A stretch of 64,000 nucleotides of DNA, from the NCBI RefSeq assembly GCF_001591545.1, contig NZ_BCVC01000002.1, forward strand, positions 310,001 through 374,000, in the 5' to 3' direction. The notes beneath the pieces are model-generated. The model searched no databases. It saw nothing but the letters and a program-made list of their open reading frames with translations, and was not told the origin of the DNA. Positions 42,826-53,382 of the stretch are shown one piece after another. This DNA comes from Lederbergia lenta NBRC 16444 (GTDB lineage: Bacteria > Bacillota > Bacilli > Bacillales > Bacillaceae_C). Position numbers and translations under genes: made by a program. Within the stretch, counting starts at the first letter, position 1. The number at the start of each line of letters is the position of its first letter.

Positions 42826-42952
42826 TTGTTTTTTTTATAAAAGCTAAATTCTGGATTGTTTCTCTATACTTTGTTAAAAATAGCTTATAGGCAAGTATTT
42901 CATATGCAAGTTTGGTTTATATATATTTATTGAAAAAGAGGAGTTATTATAA

Positions 42953-43699
42953 ATGAAAATTAAATTACCGCAACCATTCACATTTAAAGCAGGCAAAAGA
43001 GCGGTATTGCTGTTACACGGTTTTACAGGAAATAGCGCAGATGTAAGAATGTTAGGAAGGTTTCTAGAGAAAAAGGGGTACACATCCCATGCACCACAAT
43101 ACAAAGGACATGGAGTACCTCCAGAAGAATTGGTTCATACTGGTCCTGAAGATTGGTGGGAAGATGTTATAGGGGGATATAATTATTTAAAAGAAAATGG
43201 ATATGAAGAAATCGCAGTAGCTGGGTTATCATTAGGTGGGGTATTTTCATTAAAACTCGGTTACACTGTACCTGTAAAGGGAATTATACCAATGTGTGCT
43301 CCAATGTACATAAAAAGCGAAGAGGTTATGTTTGAGGGAATCATTGATTATGCCCGCGAATTTAAGAAATTCGAAGGTAAAGCTGATGAACAAATTGAAA
43401 CAGAAATGATAGAGTTCCGTAAAACACCTATGAAAACGTTGAAAGCCATGCAAGGATTAATTTCTGATGTACGTGAAAATGTAGATATGACTTATGCTCC
43501 TTTGTTTGTTGTACAAGCAAGAAATGATCATATGATTAACACAAATAGTGCCAACATTATTTATGAACAGGCTGAGTCGCCCGAAAAGGATTTAAAATGG
43601 TATGAAAAGTCAGGTCATGTCATCACATTAGGGCCTGAGAAAGACATACTGCACGAAGATATATATCAATTTTTAGAAGGACTAGACTGGTCAGAGTAG
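42953..43699 (+). CDS. est: Carboxylesterase (Est30/YvaK type)
   Basis: Soluble alpha/beta hydrolase of 248 residues. Nucleophile elbow GLSLGG with Ser93, Asp192 (ARNDHMIN) and His222 (KSGHVI) form the triad; HGFTGNS supplies the oxyanion hole. Matches the B. stearothermophilus Est30 family, also encoded next to secG and rnr. The natural substrate is unknown. Confidence 0.9.
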   Translation: MKIKLPQPFTFKAGKRAVLLLHGFTGNSADVRMLGRFLEKKGYTSHAPQYKGHGVPPEELVHTGPEDWWEDVIGGYNYLKENGYEEIAVAGLSLGGVFSLKLGYTVPVKGIIPMCAPMYIKSEEVMFEGIIDYAREFKKFEGKADEQIETEMIEFRKTPMKTLKAMQGLISDVRENVDMTYAPLFVVQARNDHMINTNSANIIYEQAESPEKDLKWYEKSGHVITLGPEKDILHEDIYQFLEGLDWSE

Positions 43700-43718
43700 G
43701 TCAAAAGGAGGGAAAAGG

Positions 43719-46064
43719 ATGGAAGAGAGTATACAGAAATATATAGATCAAATATTATCATACATGAAAGAGGAAGCATATAAGCCGCTTACTGTAAAAG
43801 AACTTGAGGAAGCCTTTCATATTAATGAATCAGAGGAATTTAAATACTTTGTAAAAGCATTAGTGCAGATGGAAGAGAATGGACTTGTTGTTAGAACAAG
43901 AAGTAACCGTTATGGTCTGCCAGAGAAAATGAATTTAATACGTGGTGTTCTATCAGGACATGCGAAAGGTTTTGCTTTTCTTCTCCCAGAAGAAGCAGGG
44001 TTAGATGATGTTTTTATCCCACCACATGAAAAGAATGGTGCTATGCATGGAGATACTGTACTTGTACGAGTATCGACGAGTAGTTCTCGTTCGCGCCCGG
44101 AAGGATCGGTTATCCGTATTGTTCAGCGTGGTTCGGATAAAATGGTTGGAACGTTTACAGAAAGCAAACACTTTGGTTTCGTCATTCCCGATGATAAAAA
44201 AATTGCAGATGATATTTTTATTCCAAAAAGTGCGGATATGGGTGCAGTGGAAGGACATAAAGTCGTAGTGAAAATAACGACATTTCCTGAAGATCGTAAA
44301 AATGCAGAAGGGGAAGTCATACAAATTCTCGGTCATAAAAATGATCCGGGGGTGGATATACTATCCATTATTCACCAACATGAATTACCACTGGCATTTC
44401 CTGATGAAGTAATGGAGGAAGCAAACAGCATTTCCGATACAGTCGATGAATCAGAGATTCCAAATAGAAAAGATCTACGCGGTGAAACAATTGTTACCAT
44501 TGATGGCGCTGATGCAAAAGATCTTGATGATGCTGTGTCTATTACAAAACTTGAAAATGGAAATTATAAACTTGGTGTTCATATTGCTGATGTCAGTCAT
44601 TATGTGCAAGAAGGTTCAGCAATTGATAGGGAGGCTTATGACCGAGGAACGAGTGTGTACTTAGTTGATAGGGTAATTCCAATGATCCCACACAGATTAT
44701 CAAATGGAATATGCTCACTTAATCCTCAAGTAGATAGATTTACACTCTCTTGTGAAATGGAGTTAAATGATCGGGGAGAGGTCGTGAAGCACGAAATTTA
44801 CCAAAGTGTAATTAAGACAACGGAGCGAATGACGTATACCGATGTCAATAAAATATTAATAGACAAAGACGAAGAACTTCGCAAAAAATATGAATCACTC
44901 GTACCAATGTTTGAATTAATGGAAGAGTTACAAGGCGTTCTTCAAAATAAGCGGAAGCAACGTGGAGCAATCGATTTTGATTTTAAAGAAGCGCAAGTGT
45001 TAGTTGATGATAATGGAAAGCCAACAGATGTTGTAATCAGAGAAAGATCGATTGGTGAACGAATTATTGAAGAATTTATGCTTGCAGCAAATGAAACGAT
45101 AGCTGAGCATTTTCACTGGATGGATGTACCGTTTATATACCGAATCCATGAAGATCCAAAAGAAGAAAAGTTACAACGGTTCTTTGAATTTATCACAAAC
45201 TTTGGTTTAATCGTACGCGGAACGGCGAATTCTGTCCATCCACGTGCCTTACAGGAAATCATTGAAGCGGTAGACGGAAAACCGGAAGAAATGGTTATAT
45301 CAACAGTAATGTTACGTTCAATGCAACAAGCAAAATATGATCCAGAGAGCCTAGGTCATTTCGGATTATCGACTGATTATTATACTCATTTTACTTCTCC
45401 AATCCGTAGATATCCAGATTTAATTGTACATCGTTTAATTCGAAATTATTTAATTGAAGGTAAATTAGATGAAACGACTCGCGAAAAATGGAATGCCGAG
45501 CTTCCTGAAATAGCTGATCACACATCTAAACGTGAGCGACGTGCAGTGGAAGCAGAGCGAGACACAGATGAGTTGAAAAAAGCGGAATTTATGGAAGACA
45601 AAATTGGGGAAGAATTTGAAGGTATCATTAGCTCAGTCACTAATTTTGGTATGTTTGTAGAACTTCCAAACACAATTGAAGGTCTTGTCCATGTAAGCTT
45701 TATGACGGATGATTATTATCATTATGATGAGCGCCATCTAGCCATGATTGGTGAGCGAACTGGGAATGTATTTCGAATTGGCGATGAAATAACAGTTAGG
45801 TTAATCAAAGTCAATAAAGTGGAACATGATATTGATTTTGAAATCGTCGGTATGAAAAGTAATCGCAGACGGAAAGAAGAAGATAAGAAACCAAGAATTG
45901 TGAAGCTAAAAGGGACGCCTAAAAATAGCGATGGTAAAGATCCAAAAGCAAGTGAAAATGAAGAATGGTCGACAAGACCCCCGAAAAAGAAAAAGAAGAA
46001 GAAAAAGTCATATGATAATAAACCTTCGACGACAAGAAAAAAACGCAATGGGAAAAAGCGATAA
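43719..46064 (+). CDS. rnr: Ribonuclease R
   Basis: 3'-to-5' exoribonuclease able to digest structured RNA and involved in tmRNA-linked mRNA decay. 781 residues: N-terminal winged helix, two cold-shock domains (for example [16 protein letters not shown]), the RNB catalytic domain with [14 protein letters not shown] carrying the metal-binding Asp cluster, an S1 domain near 620-700, and a lysine-rich tail ending in runs of K. Strong AAAGGAGGG. Confidence 0.96.
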   Translation: MEESIQKYIDQILSYMKEEAYKPLTVKELEEAFHINESEEFKYFVKALVQMEENGLVVRTRSNRYGLPEKMNLIRGVLSGHAKGFAFLLPEEAGLDDVFIPPHEKNGAMHGDTVLVRVSTSSSRSRPEGSVIRIVQRGSDKMVGTFTESKHFGFVIPDDKKIADDIFIPKSADMGAVEGHKVVVKITTFPEDRKNAEGEVIQILGHKNDPGVDILSIIHQHELPLAFPDEVMEEANSISDTVDESEIPNRKDLRGETIVTIDGADAKDLDDAVSITKLENGNYKLGVHIADVSHYVQEGSAIDREAYDRGTSVYLVDRVIPMIPHRLSNGICSLNPQVDRFTLSCEMELNDRGEVVKHEIYQSVIKTTERMTYTDVNKILIDKDEELRKKYESLVPMFELMEELQGVLQNKRKQRGAIDFDFKEAQVLVDDNGKPTDVVIRERSIGERIIEEFMLAANETIAEHFHWMDVPFIYRIHEDPKEEKLQRFFEFITNFGLIVRGTANSVHPRALQEIIEAVDGKPEEMVISTVMLRSMQQAKYDPESLGHFGLSTDYYTHFTSPIRRYPDLIVHRLIRNYLIEGKLDETTREKWNAELPEIADHTSKRERRAVEAERDTDELKKAEFMEDKIGEEFEGIISSVTNFGMFVELPNTIEGLVHVSFMTDDYYHYDERHLAMIGERTGNVFRIGDEITVRLIKVNKVEHDIDFEIVGMKSNRRRKEEDKKPRIVKLKGTPKNSDGKDPKASENEEWSTRPPKKKKKKKKSYDNKPSTTRKKRNGKKR

Positions 46065-46086
46065 GAGCTAATTTTGAAACAGAAAC

Positions 46087-46117
46087 AACGGCGTTGCAGA
46101 ATGCAAGCGACGCCGTT
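46087..46117 (+). terminator. Hairpin between rnr and smpB
   Basis: AACGGCG pairs with CGCCGTT and TTGC with GCAA, with a 4-nt bulge. No T-run (AAGATCG follows). A -10 TATAAT for smpB lies at 46154-46159. Confidence 0.5.
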
Positions 46118-46194
46118 AAGATCGTTATGCTTCTAACCTTTTTCACACTCGTGTATAATAGAAAAACAGAAAGAATGCTAGGGGGGGACAACAA

Positions 46195-46662
46195 ATGCCA
46201 AAAGGGACTGGGAAAATGATTGCTCAAAATAGAAAAGCGAATCATGACTTTTTTATCGAAGAGACATTTGAAGCAGGGATTGTTTTGCAAGGAACAGAAA
46301 TTAAATCCATACGAGCGGGACGGATTAACTTGAAAGATTCATTTGCCCGTATTCATCAAGGCGAGATATTTTTGCATAATGCACATATTAGCCCTTATGA
46401 ACAAGGAAACAGATACAATCATGATCCACTACGAGCAAGAAAGCTTCTTTTACATCGTAAGCAAATTAGTAAATTAATTGGTGAATCAAAAGAACAAGGT
46501 TATTCTATTATCCCATTAAAAGTATATTTGAAAAATGGCTTTGCTAAGGTTTTAATTGGACTTGGTAAAGGGAAAAAGAAATATGATAAACGTGAAGATC
46601 TGAAACAAAAAGAAGCTAAACGTGATATCGAAAGAGCATTCCGCGAACGCCAAAAAATGTAA
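46195..46662 (+). CDS. smpB: SsrA-binding protein SmpB
   Basis: RNA-binding partner of tmRNA in trans-translation, 155 residues. [29 protein letters not shown] and the basic C-terminal tail ([18 protein letters not shown]) that enters the empty A site are conserved. It lies 200 nt before ssrA, the usual arrangement. Confidence 0.97.
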   Translation: MPKGTGKMIAQNRKANHDFFIEETFEAGIVLQGTEIKSIRAGRINLKDSFARIHQGEIFLHNAHISPYEQGNRYNHDPLRARKLLLHRKQISKLIGESKEQGYSIIPLKVYLKNGFAKVLIGLGKGKKKYDKREDLKQKEAKRDIERAFRERQKM

Positions 46663-46677
46663 GTATACTTGCGAACA

Positions 46678-46705
46678 TTGATTTTTTGTGAGTTTATGCT
46701 ATAAT
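46678..46705 (+). promoter_or_regulatory. Promoter of ssrA
   Basis: TTGATT, 16 nt, TGCTATAAT with an extended -10. The transcript would carry about 150 nt of leader, removed by RNase P at 46865. Confidence 0.8.
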
Positions 46706-46864
46706 AATAACTGTAAGTGATGAAGTGCTCTATACCCGAGCGCCCATAAGATAAGAAATTGCGATTTGACTCTTCGTAGCTCTTTCCTTGGAATAAATAA
46801 GGAAAAGAAAAGTAAGAAGGTCAAACAAGCTGACGCAGATAATTGCTGCTTATCTTTTATTCAT

Positions 46865-47230
46865 GGGGACGTTACGGATTCGACAGGGGTAGTTTGAGCT
46901 TAAGTTGCGAGTCGAGGGGATCGGCCTCGTTAAAACGTCAAAGCCAATAATAACTGGCAAAGAAAACAACAACTTCGCTTTCGCTGCTTAATAACAGTCG
47001 ATAGCGGTTCCTCCCTCCATCGCCCATGTGGTAGGGTAAGGGACTCACTCTAAGTGGGCTACGCCGGAAGTCCTCCGCCTGGGGACCATGGAAGAGACCA
47101 ATCGGGCTAGCGCTTCTGATGCCTGTTGATAGGCGGAAGAAGACGCGAAATACTAATATATCGACTACACTCGTAGACGCTTAAGTGGCGATATTTCTGG
47201 ACGTGGGTTCGATTCCCACCGTCTCCACCA
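46865..47230 (+). ncRNA. ssrA: tmRNA (SsrA)
   Basis: Transfer-messenger RNA that rescues stalled ribosomes and tags the nascent chain for ClpXP. The 5' GGGGACG pairs with CGTCTCC before the 3' ACCA; GTTACGGATTCGACAGGGG and GTTCGATTCCCACC are the conserved tRNA-like ends. The tag frame begins at GGC 46956 and stops at TAA 46989, encoding GKENNNFAFAA after the tRNA-borne Ala. 366 nt. Confidence 0.97.
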
Positions 47231-47252
47231 AATACATATTTGGTGGTTTTTT
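47225..47252 (+). terminator. Terminator of ssrA
   Basis: CCACCAAAT and ATTTGGTGG followed by six T's; its 5' arm overlaps the encoded CCA end. Confidence 0.88.
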
Positions 47253-47502
47253 ATTTGTCTTTGAAATGAACCTAAGTTGGCCGCTTTGGTCAGTCTATGT
47301 TTCAGAATAGGTGTATATTGCAAAAATAGAACTTAGATTTATACAGTAGCTAGTGTCAATTCATTTACTGGATTAGGCATTAGCCACTTTTAGTTTGAAT
47401 AACCCCTATAACCATTAACGAATTAAGATGTAACTTGAACTAACAAATCTGTCAGAATAGTATAATCAGGGATGTTAATTGTAATCTAGTATTGAAATAA
47501 TA
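47253..47502. other. Non-coding spacer after ssrA
   Basis: No gene seen. The segment AATTCATTTACTGG...AGGCATTAG at 47358-47383 recurs in slightly longer form at 59000-59033. Confidence 0.5.
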
Positions 47503-47541
47503 AAGATCCTCTCAAGTAATGATAATCATTGAGAGGATCTT
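47503..47541 (-). terminator. Terminator downstream of czrA-czcD
   Basis: AAGATCCTCTCAA pairs perfectly with TTGAGAGGATCTT (13 bp, 13-nt loop). It lies 42 nt past the czcD stop. The loop sequence TAATGATAATCATTG resembles a Fur box core. Confidence 0.8.
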
Positions 47542-47582
47542 GAATTAAAAAGTATATTTGGTTGTTTCAATTACACCTCGTA

Positions 47583-48527
47583 TCAGTGATGATGGTGGTG
47601 GCCAGATGATTCTGCTCTCACCTTACACAAAATTGAATTGTCGTGCAGATGAGCAGTCGTTTCCAATTGAATCGTCATATGATGAATGTTTTTATGTTCA
47701 AGATCATGTTCGATTTGATGAAGCATTCTTTCACTTTCAGCAATGGACATTTGATCAGCGACAACAGCATGGCAGGAAAGTGCATTTAAGCCACTTGTAA
47801 TCGACCAAATGTGCAAATCATGAACGCCTTGAATGCCTTTTGTATTTTGAATTGTTTGAATTACATCGTTCACATTTACATTTTGTGGTGTCCCCTCCAT
47901 TAGAACATGGAGTCCAGATTTCGTAACATAATAGCCACTCCGTAATACGAGTACAGCGACAATGACACTTGCGAGGGGATCTGCCCAACCCCAATCGAAG
48001 AATATTATGAGTAGTGCAGCGATAATGGCACCAATGGAACCAAGCATATCGCTAATCACATGCAAGTATGCTCCACGCATATTTAAGTTCTCTTCTATAT
48101 CCCCACCACGCATCATAATCCAGGCAACAAATATATTGATTAGTAAGCCAATGGAAGCGATGATTAACATCCCAGTTGAAGCAACTTCAGGTGGATGTTG
48201 AAAACGTTGAATTGCCTCATAAAAAATATATATCGCAATTAATACGAGTGTTATTCCGTTTAGTACAGCTGCTAATATTTCAAATCGTTTATATCCATAT
48301 GTTTTACTATAGTTAGCGGCCTTTTCTCCAAGTGTAAATGCCAATAACGCAACCCCAAGTGATATGGAATCACTTAACATATGTCCAGCATCAGATAATA
48401 ATGCCAGGCTATTGGTAGTAAATCCTCCAATTGCCTCAACAATCATATAACCTGTAATAATAATAAAACTTAACATCAGCGTCTTTTTATTTGCCTCATG
48501 TGTATGGTCATGTCCATCGTGACCCAT
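47583..48527 (-). CDS. czcD: CDF-family Zn/Co/Cd efflux protein (CzcD-like)
   Basis: Cation diffusion facilitator exchanging divalent metal for protons across the membrane. 314 residues: His-rich N terminus (HDGHDHTHE), six helices with SDAGHMLSDS (metal site in helix 2) and a matching HxxxD site in helix 5 (HVISDMLGS), a cytoplasmic domain, and a C-terminal run of five His. GGGAGG upstream; 18 nt after the ArsR gene, so one operon. Confidence 0.92.
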   Translation of the reverse strand: MGHDGHDHTHEANKKTLMLSFIIITGYMIVEAIGGFTTNSLALLSDAGHMLSDSISLGVALLAFTLGEKAANYSKTYGYKRFEILAAVLNGITLVLIAIYIFYEAIQRFQHPPEVASTGMLIIASIGLLINIFVAWIMMRGGDIEENLNMRGAYLHVISDMLGSIGAIIAALLIIFFDWGWADPLASVIVAVLVLRSGYYVTKSGLHVLMEGTPQNVNVNDVIQTIQNTKGIQGVHDLHIWSITSGLNALSCHAVVADQMSIAESERMLHQIEHDLEHKNIHHMTIQLETTAHLHDNSILCKVRAESSGHHHHH

Positions 48528-48545
48528 TTTAAATTACCTCCCAAA

Positions 48546-48881
48546 TTAATGATGTGTAGCATGCTCGATTGCTTGCTTTAGTAAATTCATAATGTGAATG
48601 TCATCTTCCGAATAATACAAAGTTGTCCCTGCTCTTCTATATTTAACCAATCTTAGATTTTTCAAGAAACGCAACTGGTGGGAAACACTTGATTGGCTTA
48701 CATTTAACCTCTCCGCAATATCATTGACAGAATGTTCCCCTGAACATAATAAATTCAAAATGCGAATTCTTGTAGGGTCGCTTAGTGCTTTGAATGTTTG
48801 CGAAACAACAAATAACGTTTCATCATCCAAATGCTGATCTTCTTTACAAAATATCTTTTCACCTATTTGCTCTTCACTCAT
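48546..48881 (-). CDS. czrA: ArsR/SmtB-family metal repressor (CzrA-like)
   Basis: 111-residue winged-helix repressor. Helix-turn-helix [21 protein letters not shown], and the C-terminal alpha5 site [18 protein letters not shown] with D-x-H...H-x-x-H spacing typical of Zn/Co-sensing CzrA; the alpha3 ELCVCD-type Cys site of CadC is absent. It should repress itself and czcD through the palindrome at 48912. Very like the repressor fragment at the window start. Confidence 0.9.
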   Translation of the reverse strand: MSEEQIGEKIFCKEDQHLDDETLFVVSQTFKALSDPTRIRILNLLCSGEHSVNDIAERLNVSQSSVSHQLRFLKNLRLVKYRRAGTTLYYSEDDIHIMNLLKQAIEHATHH

Positions 48882-48911
48882 TATAATTACACCCCTATAA
48901 CCTGAATTTTA

Positions 48912-48964
48912 ATATATGACCATATGTTCATATATACAATATGATAATCGATTATAAATGTCAA
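48912..48964 (-). promoter_or_regulatory. czrA promoter and ArsR operator
   Basis: ATATATGA-C-CATATG-T-TCATATAT at 48912-48935 is a 24-bp palindrome with only one mismatched pair, the standard 12-2-12 type ArsR operator. On the minus strand TTGACA (complement of 48959-48964), 17 nt, TATTGT (complement of 48936-48941) forms the promoter, so the operator lies directly past the -10. Confidence 0.85.
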
Positions 48965-49288
48965 TGGTAGGGAATGCATTTATTTTATTGTTTCTGTTTC
49001 TTCTCTAAAGGAAGATACATAATCAAGCTATAGAAGAGTTGATAGCATTTTTGCACTTTTCACTAATACACTTAGTTAATTTACGTATTCAGTTGTAAAT
49101 AAAAAACGGAAACAAAGTATTATTACATCTATCTTATGTAGGCATAATAAAGATTTACCTACATCACATATCTTCCTAAGGTATTTTAATTCAGTTAAAT
49201 GTTAGCAGTACCGTTAGTTTTGAATTTTAGGGACCGGGAAACGAATATAGAGAGGATATATGAGGAAAAAATTTAAAAAGAATACCCC

Positions 49289-49346
49289 TTGACATTTATT
49301 GTTTACAAATGTAAACTTAAGTCATGCAGTTGAGATTACATTTGTA
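49289..49346 (+). promoter_or_regulatory. copYZA promoter with two CopY cop boxes
   Basis: TTGACA (49289-49294), 17 nt, TAAACT (49312-49317). Two copies of the CopY operator TACANNTGTA are present: TACAAATGTA at 49304-49313, overlapping the -10, and TACATTTGTA at 49337-49346. The pair lies 22-64 nt before copY. Spacer 48965-49288 otherwise shows nothing. Confidence 0.9.
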
Positions 49347-49367
49347 AACGATAAGGTGGGTGAGGTC

Positions 49368-49826
49368 ATGTGCACTGAAATAGATTTAAAAATTACAGAT
49401 TCTGAATGGGAAGTTATGCGTGTTGTTTGGGCACAAGAGAGAGTCACCAGTAAAGAAATTATTCAAGTTTTACAGCAAAAGAAAGAATGGAAACCGGCGA
49501 CGACAAAGACTTTTATAGGTCGACTTGTAAATAAGGGTGTGCTTGAAACTGAAACAGAGGGAAGGAAATATATATACTCTTCCAAAGTAAGTGAAGCAGA
49601 AATTATTAAAAGTTCATTAAATGAATATTTCAGTAACATTTGCAGTAGGGATGTTGGCAATACAATTGCGTATTTGCTTTCAAATGCAACATTGAGTTTT
49701 AAAGATATTGATAAATTGGAAAAAGTTCTGGAAGAGAAGAAAATAGATGCTGTTGAGGAGGTTGCTTGCAACTGTGTTCCTGGGCAGTGTAAATGTAAGG
49801 ATCATCACTGTTCATCAGGACACTGA
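49368..49826 (+). CDS. copY: Copper-responsive repressor CopY
   Basis: BlaI/MecI-type winged-helix repressor of 152 residues with SEWEVMRVVWAQE and TTKTFIGRLVNKGVL in the DNA-binding domain and the C-terminal metal motif CNCVPGQCKC (CxCx4CxC) that swaps Zn for Cu(I) from CopZ. ATG 49368 follows AAGGTGG; the longer start at 49299 would lie in the operators. Releases the copYZA promoter when copper rises. Confidence 0.93.
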   Translation: MCTEIDLKITDSEWEVMRVVWAQERVTSKEIIQVLQQKKEWKPATTKTFIGRLVNKGVLETETEGRKYIYSSKVSEAEIIKSSLNEYFSNICSRDVGNTIAYLLSNATLSFKDIDKLEKVLEEKKIDAVEEVACNCVPGQCKCKDHHCSSGH

Positions 49827-49867
49827 AATATTGCAGAAAATCAAAATATGAAAAAGGAGTGAGAATC

Positions 49868-50083
49868 ATGAATAAAGCAACCATAAAAATTACAGGGATG
49901 AGCTGTGCTCATTGTGTAAATAAGATTGAAACAGCATTGCAAGATCTTCAAGGTGTTGTAAAGGCAAAAGTCAATTTAAAAAAGGAAATTGCCAAAGTTA
50001 AATATGATGAAACTGTTCAAAGTACAGATAGCTTAACGGCAGCTATAAAGGAAGTTGGCTATGAAGCTGAACCAGTTAGATAG
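49868..50083 (+). CDS. copZ: Copper chaperone CopZ
   Basis: 71-residue heavy-metal domain with GMSCAHC (Cys13, Cys16), delivering Cu(I) to CopA and CopY in the cytoplasm. ATG 49868 has AAAAGGAG upstream. Sits between copY and copA. Confidence 0.92.
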   Translation: MNKATIKITGMSCAHCVNKIETALQDLQGVVKAKVNLKKEIAKVKYDETVQSTDSLTAAIKEVGYEAEPVR

Positions 50084-50101
50084 AAAAGGAGTTGAAAATA
50101 A

Positions 50102-52561
50102 ATGGTAACAAAAACATTCAATATAGAAGGTATGACTTGTGCATCATGCGTTCAGACCGTTGAGAAAGCAACAAAAAAGTTGCCCGGTGTTCAAGAAGCT
50201 AGCGTGAACTTAGCTACTGAAAAATTGAATATTAGTTTTGACGAAAACGTAGTATCTGCTCAAGATATTCAAACAGCTGTAGACAAAGCTGGGTATAAAG
50301 TTCAAGCAGATACTGAGAAGAAAACTTTTGTAATCACAGGTATGACTTGTGCATCCTGTGTACAATCTATCGAAAAGGCAACAAGGAAATTAGATGGCGT
50401 TATAAGCTCGAATGTAAATCTGGCTACAGAAAAAATGACAATCGAGTATGATCCGACAGCTGTTTCTGTATCAGATATTACCCATGCAGTATCAAATGCA
50501 GGATATAAAGCACAAGAGGATATGGAAATATCGGATTCAAGCAGTGAGGAAAATGATAAAAAACAAAAGAAAATTAAATCCATGTGGACACGTTTTTGGG
50601 GGTCGGCAGTTTTTACCATCCCATTGTTCTATATTTCGATGGGGCATATGGTGGGCTTTCCACTGCCGGAAATAATTAATCCAATGGCAAACCCTGAGTG
50701 GTTTTCACTCGTACAATTTATATTAACATTACCAGTTATGATTTTTGGTTGGAAGTTTTTCTCGGTTGGATTTAAGACGTTATTTAGAGGACATCCCAAC
50801 ATGGACTCACTGGTTGCGTTAGGGACCGGTGCTGCGTTTGTTTACAGTTCGGGGGCTACAATCGCAATTTGGCTTGGGCATTCCAGTTACGCAGGAAATC
50901 TCTACTATGAGTCTGCAGCGGTAATCCTTACCCTCATTACATTGGGTAAATATCTTGAAGTCCGTTCCATGGGCAAAACATCAGAAGCCATTGAAAAATT
51001 AATGGGGTTAGCTCCCAAGAAAGCCATGGTTGAAAGAAATGGGAAAGAAGTAGAAATTTCTGTTGATGAAGTAGTTGTGGGCGATATACTAATCGTAAAA
51101 CCTGGTGAAAAAATACCTGTTGATGGTATTGTGATGGAAGGAATGACATCTATTGATGAATCGATGTTAACAGGTGAAAGTATACCAGTAGAAAAGAACG
51201 CAGGTGACAATGTCATAGGTGCAAGTATCAATAAGAATGGTACTATCCGATATCAAGCAACCAAAGTAGGAAAAGATACAGCCCTATCACAAATCATTAA
51301 ATTGGTAGAGGATGCACAAGGATCTAAAGCACCGATTGCTAAAATGGCGGATATTATTTCTGGATATTTTGTGCCAATTGTTATAGGGATTGCAATTATT
51401 TCTGGTTTGGCGTGGTATTTCGGAGGAGGAGAAACAGGACTCTTTGCACTAACAATTACTATTTCCGTTTTAGTTATTGCTTGCCCATGTGCTCTTGGTC
51501 TTGCAACTCCAACTGCGATTATGGTAGGTACTGGTAAGGGTGCAGAAAATGGGGTATTAATTAAGAGTGGTGGAGCACTTGAAACAACCCATAAAGTTCA
51601 AACAATTGTATTTGATAAAACAGGTACGATTACAGAGGGTAAACCTAAAGTTACAGACGTTATTACTGTAAATGGGATCTCAGAAACAGAACTATTACAA
51701 TTAACAGCATCTGCGGAAAAGGGTTCTGAGCATCCATTAGGTGAAGCAATTGTTAGGGATGCAGAAGATAAAGGGCTAGACTTTATGAAGTTAGAAAACT
51801 TCCATGCTATTCCTGGACATGGAATTGAAGTAACTGTAAATGGCAAAACATTATTAGCAGGAAATAGAAAATTAATGGATGATCGTAGCATTTCCTTAGT
51901 AGCATTGGCTAGCATATCGGATGAGTTAGCAGTTCAAGGGAAAACTCCTATGTACATTGCCATTAATAATCAAATTGCTGGTATTATTGCGGTTGCTGAT
52001 ACAGTCAAGGAAAACAGCTTAAAAGCAATTGAAAAACTTCATAAAATGGGAATAGAAGTAGCTATGATCACAGGTGACAATAAAGGTACAGCTGAGGCTA
52101 TTGCCAAGCAAGTCGGAATTGATCGTGTATTAAGTGAAGTTTTACCAGAAGATAAAGCAAATGAAGTGAAAAAACTCCAAGCAGAAGGGTTGAAGGTGGC
52201 CATGGTTGGAGATGGTATCAATGATGCACCTGCTCTTGCGCAAGCGGACGTAGGAATAGCTATTGGTTCAGGCACGGATGTTGCGATGGAATCTGCTGAT
52301 ATTGTATTAATGAGAAGTGATTTAATGGATGTACCAACAGCTGTGGAATTAAGTAAGTCTACGATTCGAAATATCAAACAAAATTTATTCTGGGCATTTG
52401 CTTACAATGTGCTAGGCATACCGTTTGCGATGGGAGTTGTCTACCTCCTTGGCGGGCCATTATTGAATCCAATGGTTGCAGGAGCTGCAATGAGCTTAAG
52501 TTCCGTTTCCGTATTAGTCAATGCTCTGCGTTTAAAACGATTTAAACCATCGGCAATTTAA
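50102..52561 (+). CDS. copA: Copper-exporting P1B ATPase CopA
   Basis: Membrane Cu(I) pump, 819 residues. Two N-terminal metal domains with GMTCASC (Cys13/16 and Cys83/86), eight membrane helices, actuator TGES, CPC motif ACPCALG, DKTGT, SEHPLG and GDGINDAP. The CPC with YN and MxxSS in the last helices is typical of the P1B-1 copper class. 18 nt after copZ. Confidence 0.95.
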   Translation: MVTKTFNIEGMTCASCVQTVEKATKKLPGVQEASVNLATEKLNISFDENVVSAQDIQTAVDKAGYKVQADTEKKTFVITGMTCASCVQSIEKATRKLDGVISSNVNLATEKMTIEYDPTAVSVSDITHAVSNAGYKAQEDMEISDSSSEENDKKQKKIKSMWTRFWGSAVFTIPLFYISMGHMVGFPLPEIINPMANPEWFSLVQFILTLPVMIFGWKFFSVGFKTLFRGHPNMDSLVALGTGAAFVYSSGATIAIWLGHSSYAGNLYYESAAVILTLITLGKYLEVRSMGKTSEAIEKLMGLAPKKAMVERNGKEVEISVDEVVVGDILIVKPGEKIPVDGIVMEGMTSIDESMLTGESIPVEKNAGDNVIGASINKNGTIRYQATKVGKDTALSQIIKLVEDAQGSKAPIAKMADIISGYFVPIVIGIAIISGLAWYFGGGETGLFALTITISVLVIACPCALGLATPTAIMVGTGKGAENGVLIKSGGALETTHKVQTIVFDKTGTITEGKPKVTDVITVNGISETELLQLTASAEKGSEHPLGEAIVRDAEDKGLDFMKLENFHAIPGHGIEVTVNGKTLLAGNRKLMDDRSISLVALASISDELAVQGKTPMYIAINNQIAGIIAVADTVKENSLKAIEKLHKMGIEVAMITGDNKGTAEAIAKQVGIDRVLSEVLPEDKANEVKKLQAEGLKVAMVGDGINDAPALAQADVGIAIGSGTDVAMESADIVLMRSDLMDVPTAVELSKSTIRNIKQNLFWAFAYNVLGIPFAMGVVYLLGGPLLNPMVAGAAMSLSSVSVLVNALRLKRFKPSAI

Positions 52562-52580
52562 GGAAAAGGGAGAGGTTAGA

Positions 52581-52865
52581 ATGGAAGATAAATTGGAACT
52601 TGAATTATATACAAGACCAACATGTTCAGATTGCCAGGACGCAAAAAAATATTTAACTTCAAATAGAATCCATTATGCCAATAAAGATGTAAGCAAAAAT
52701 CTTAGCTTAGAGGAAGATTTAAAGAAGATATCTGGCACCCGAATCGTTCCAATGTTTGCTTTTTATAAAAAAGGATTATTCGGTAAAAGAAAGCTAGTCA
52801 AACATTTTATTGGATTTGGAAATAATAGGGATGAAATAATTAATATGTTAAATATAAAGAAATGA
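52581..52865 (+). CDS. Glutaredoxin-like thiol protein of the copper operon
   Basis: 94-residue thioredoxin-fold protein with CSDC near residues 16-19 (YTRPTCSDCQDAKKYL) and a cis-Pro motif TRIVPMF. It lies 19 nt after copA, so it is likely co-transcribed. A role in thiol repair under copper stress is inference; no copper-binding motif beyond the CxxC is present. Confidence 0.78.
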   Translation: MEDKLELELYTRPTCSDCQDAKKYLTSNRIHYANKDVSKNLSLEEDLKKISGTRIVPMFAFYKKGLFGKRKLVKHFIGFGNNRDEIINMLNIKK

Positions 52866-52911
52866 ATGAAGAGATGCAGTATTAGCTTTCAACTTAATTG
52901 TTAATTAGTTA

Positions 52912-53012
52912 TCTTACCCCTGTAAGTTAAGGAGGTGATGAGAAAAACGATATCCTTATATCAAATATTAAATGGTTTTTTTAAGGATCATATATACCTT
53001 ACGGGGGTAATG
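52912..53012 (+). promoter_or_regulatory. CsoR-like copper operator upstream of the second copZ
   Basis: ATACCTTACGGGGGTAAT at 52994-53011 resembles the Bacillus CsoR site (ATACCCTACGGGGGTAT). A second half-similar copy, TTACCCCTGTAAG, lies inverted at 52914-52926, matching the complement of the first at 12 of 13 bases. CsoR is not encoded in this window, so the regulator would act in trans; inference. Confidence 0.55.
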
Positions 53013-53061
53013 TATAATTTTTATTAGTATGATCAGTAAGATATTTTAAGGAGGAATTTAT

Positions 53062-53310
53062 ATGAAACAAGTAACGCTTAATGTGCAAGGAATGTCATGT
53101 GGATCTTGTGTTAATAAAATTGAGGGAAACATCGGTAAACTAAAAGGCGTTGAATCAGTCAAAGTTCAACTTTCAGATGGAAAAGTAGATGTAACTTTTA
53201 ATGAAAGTACAATTAAATTAGGAGAAATTAAAGATACAATTAAAAATTCAGGGTACGGGGTTATAGAGGAACCTACAGAAAAAGGTAGCGGTTGCTCATG
53301 CTGCCATTAA
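53062..53310 (+). CDS. copZ: Second CopZ-like metal chaperone with Cys-rich tail
   Basis: 82-residue heavy-metal domain protein, GMSCGSC (Cys13, Cys16), plus an added C-terminal GCSCCH that CopZ lacks. It is separated from copA and the glutaredoxin by a CsoR-like site, so it is probably regulated independently of CopY. The extra cysteines may give a second Cu(I) site. Confidence 0.85.
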   Translation: MKQVTLNVQGMSCGSCVNKIEGNIGKLKGVESVKVQLSDGKVDVTFNESTIKLGEIKDTIKNSGYGVIEEPTEKGSGCSCCH

Positions 53311-53382
53311 TTAGGAAAGTTTCGTGCTATATATTGAACGGTTATACTAACTATTTAAATTAACGTTTTATGGTGCAGTGTA

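Noticed and set aside
42189..42840. Two plus-strand frames of 129 and 139 codons over the eno-secG spacer and secG
   Set aside because: They lie in repeat DNA or in the wrong frame of secG, with no ribosome site and unnatural composition.
52938..53027. 29-codon frame with AAGGAGG just upstream
   Set aside because: Ribosome site is only 2 nt from the ATG, and the frame covers the CsoR-like operator; no sign of conservation can be judged.
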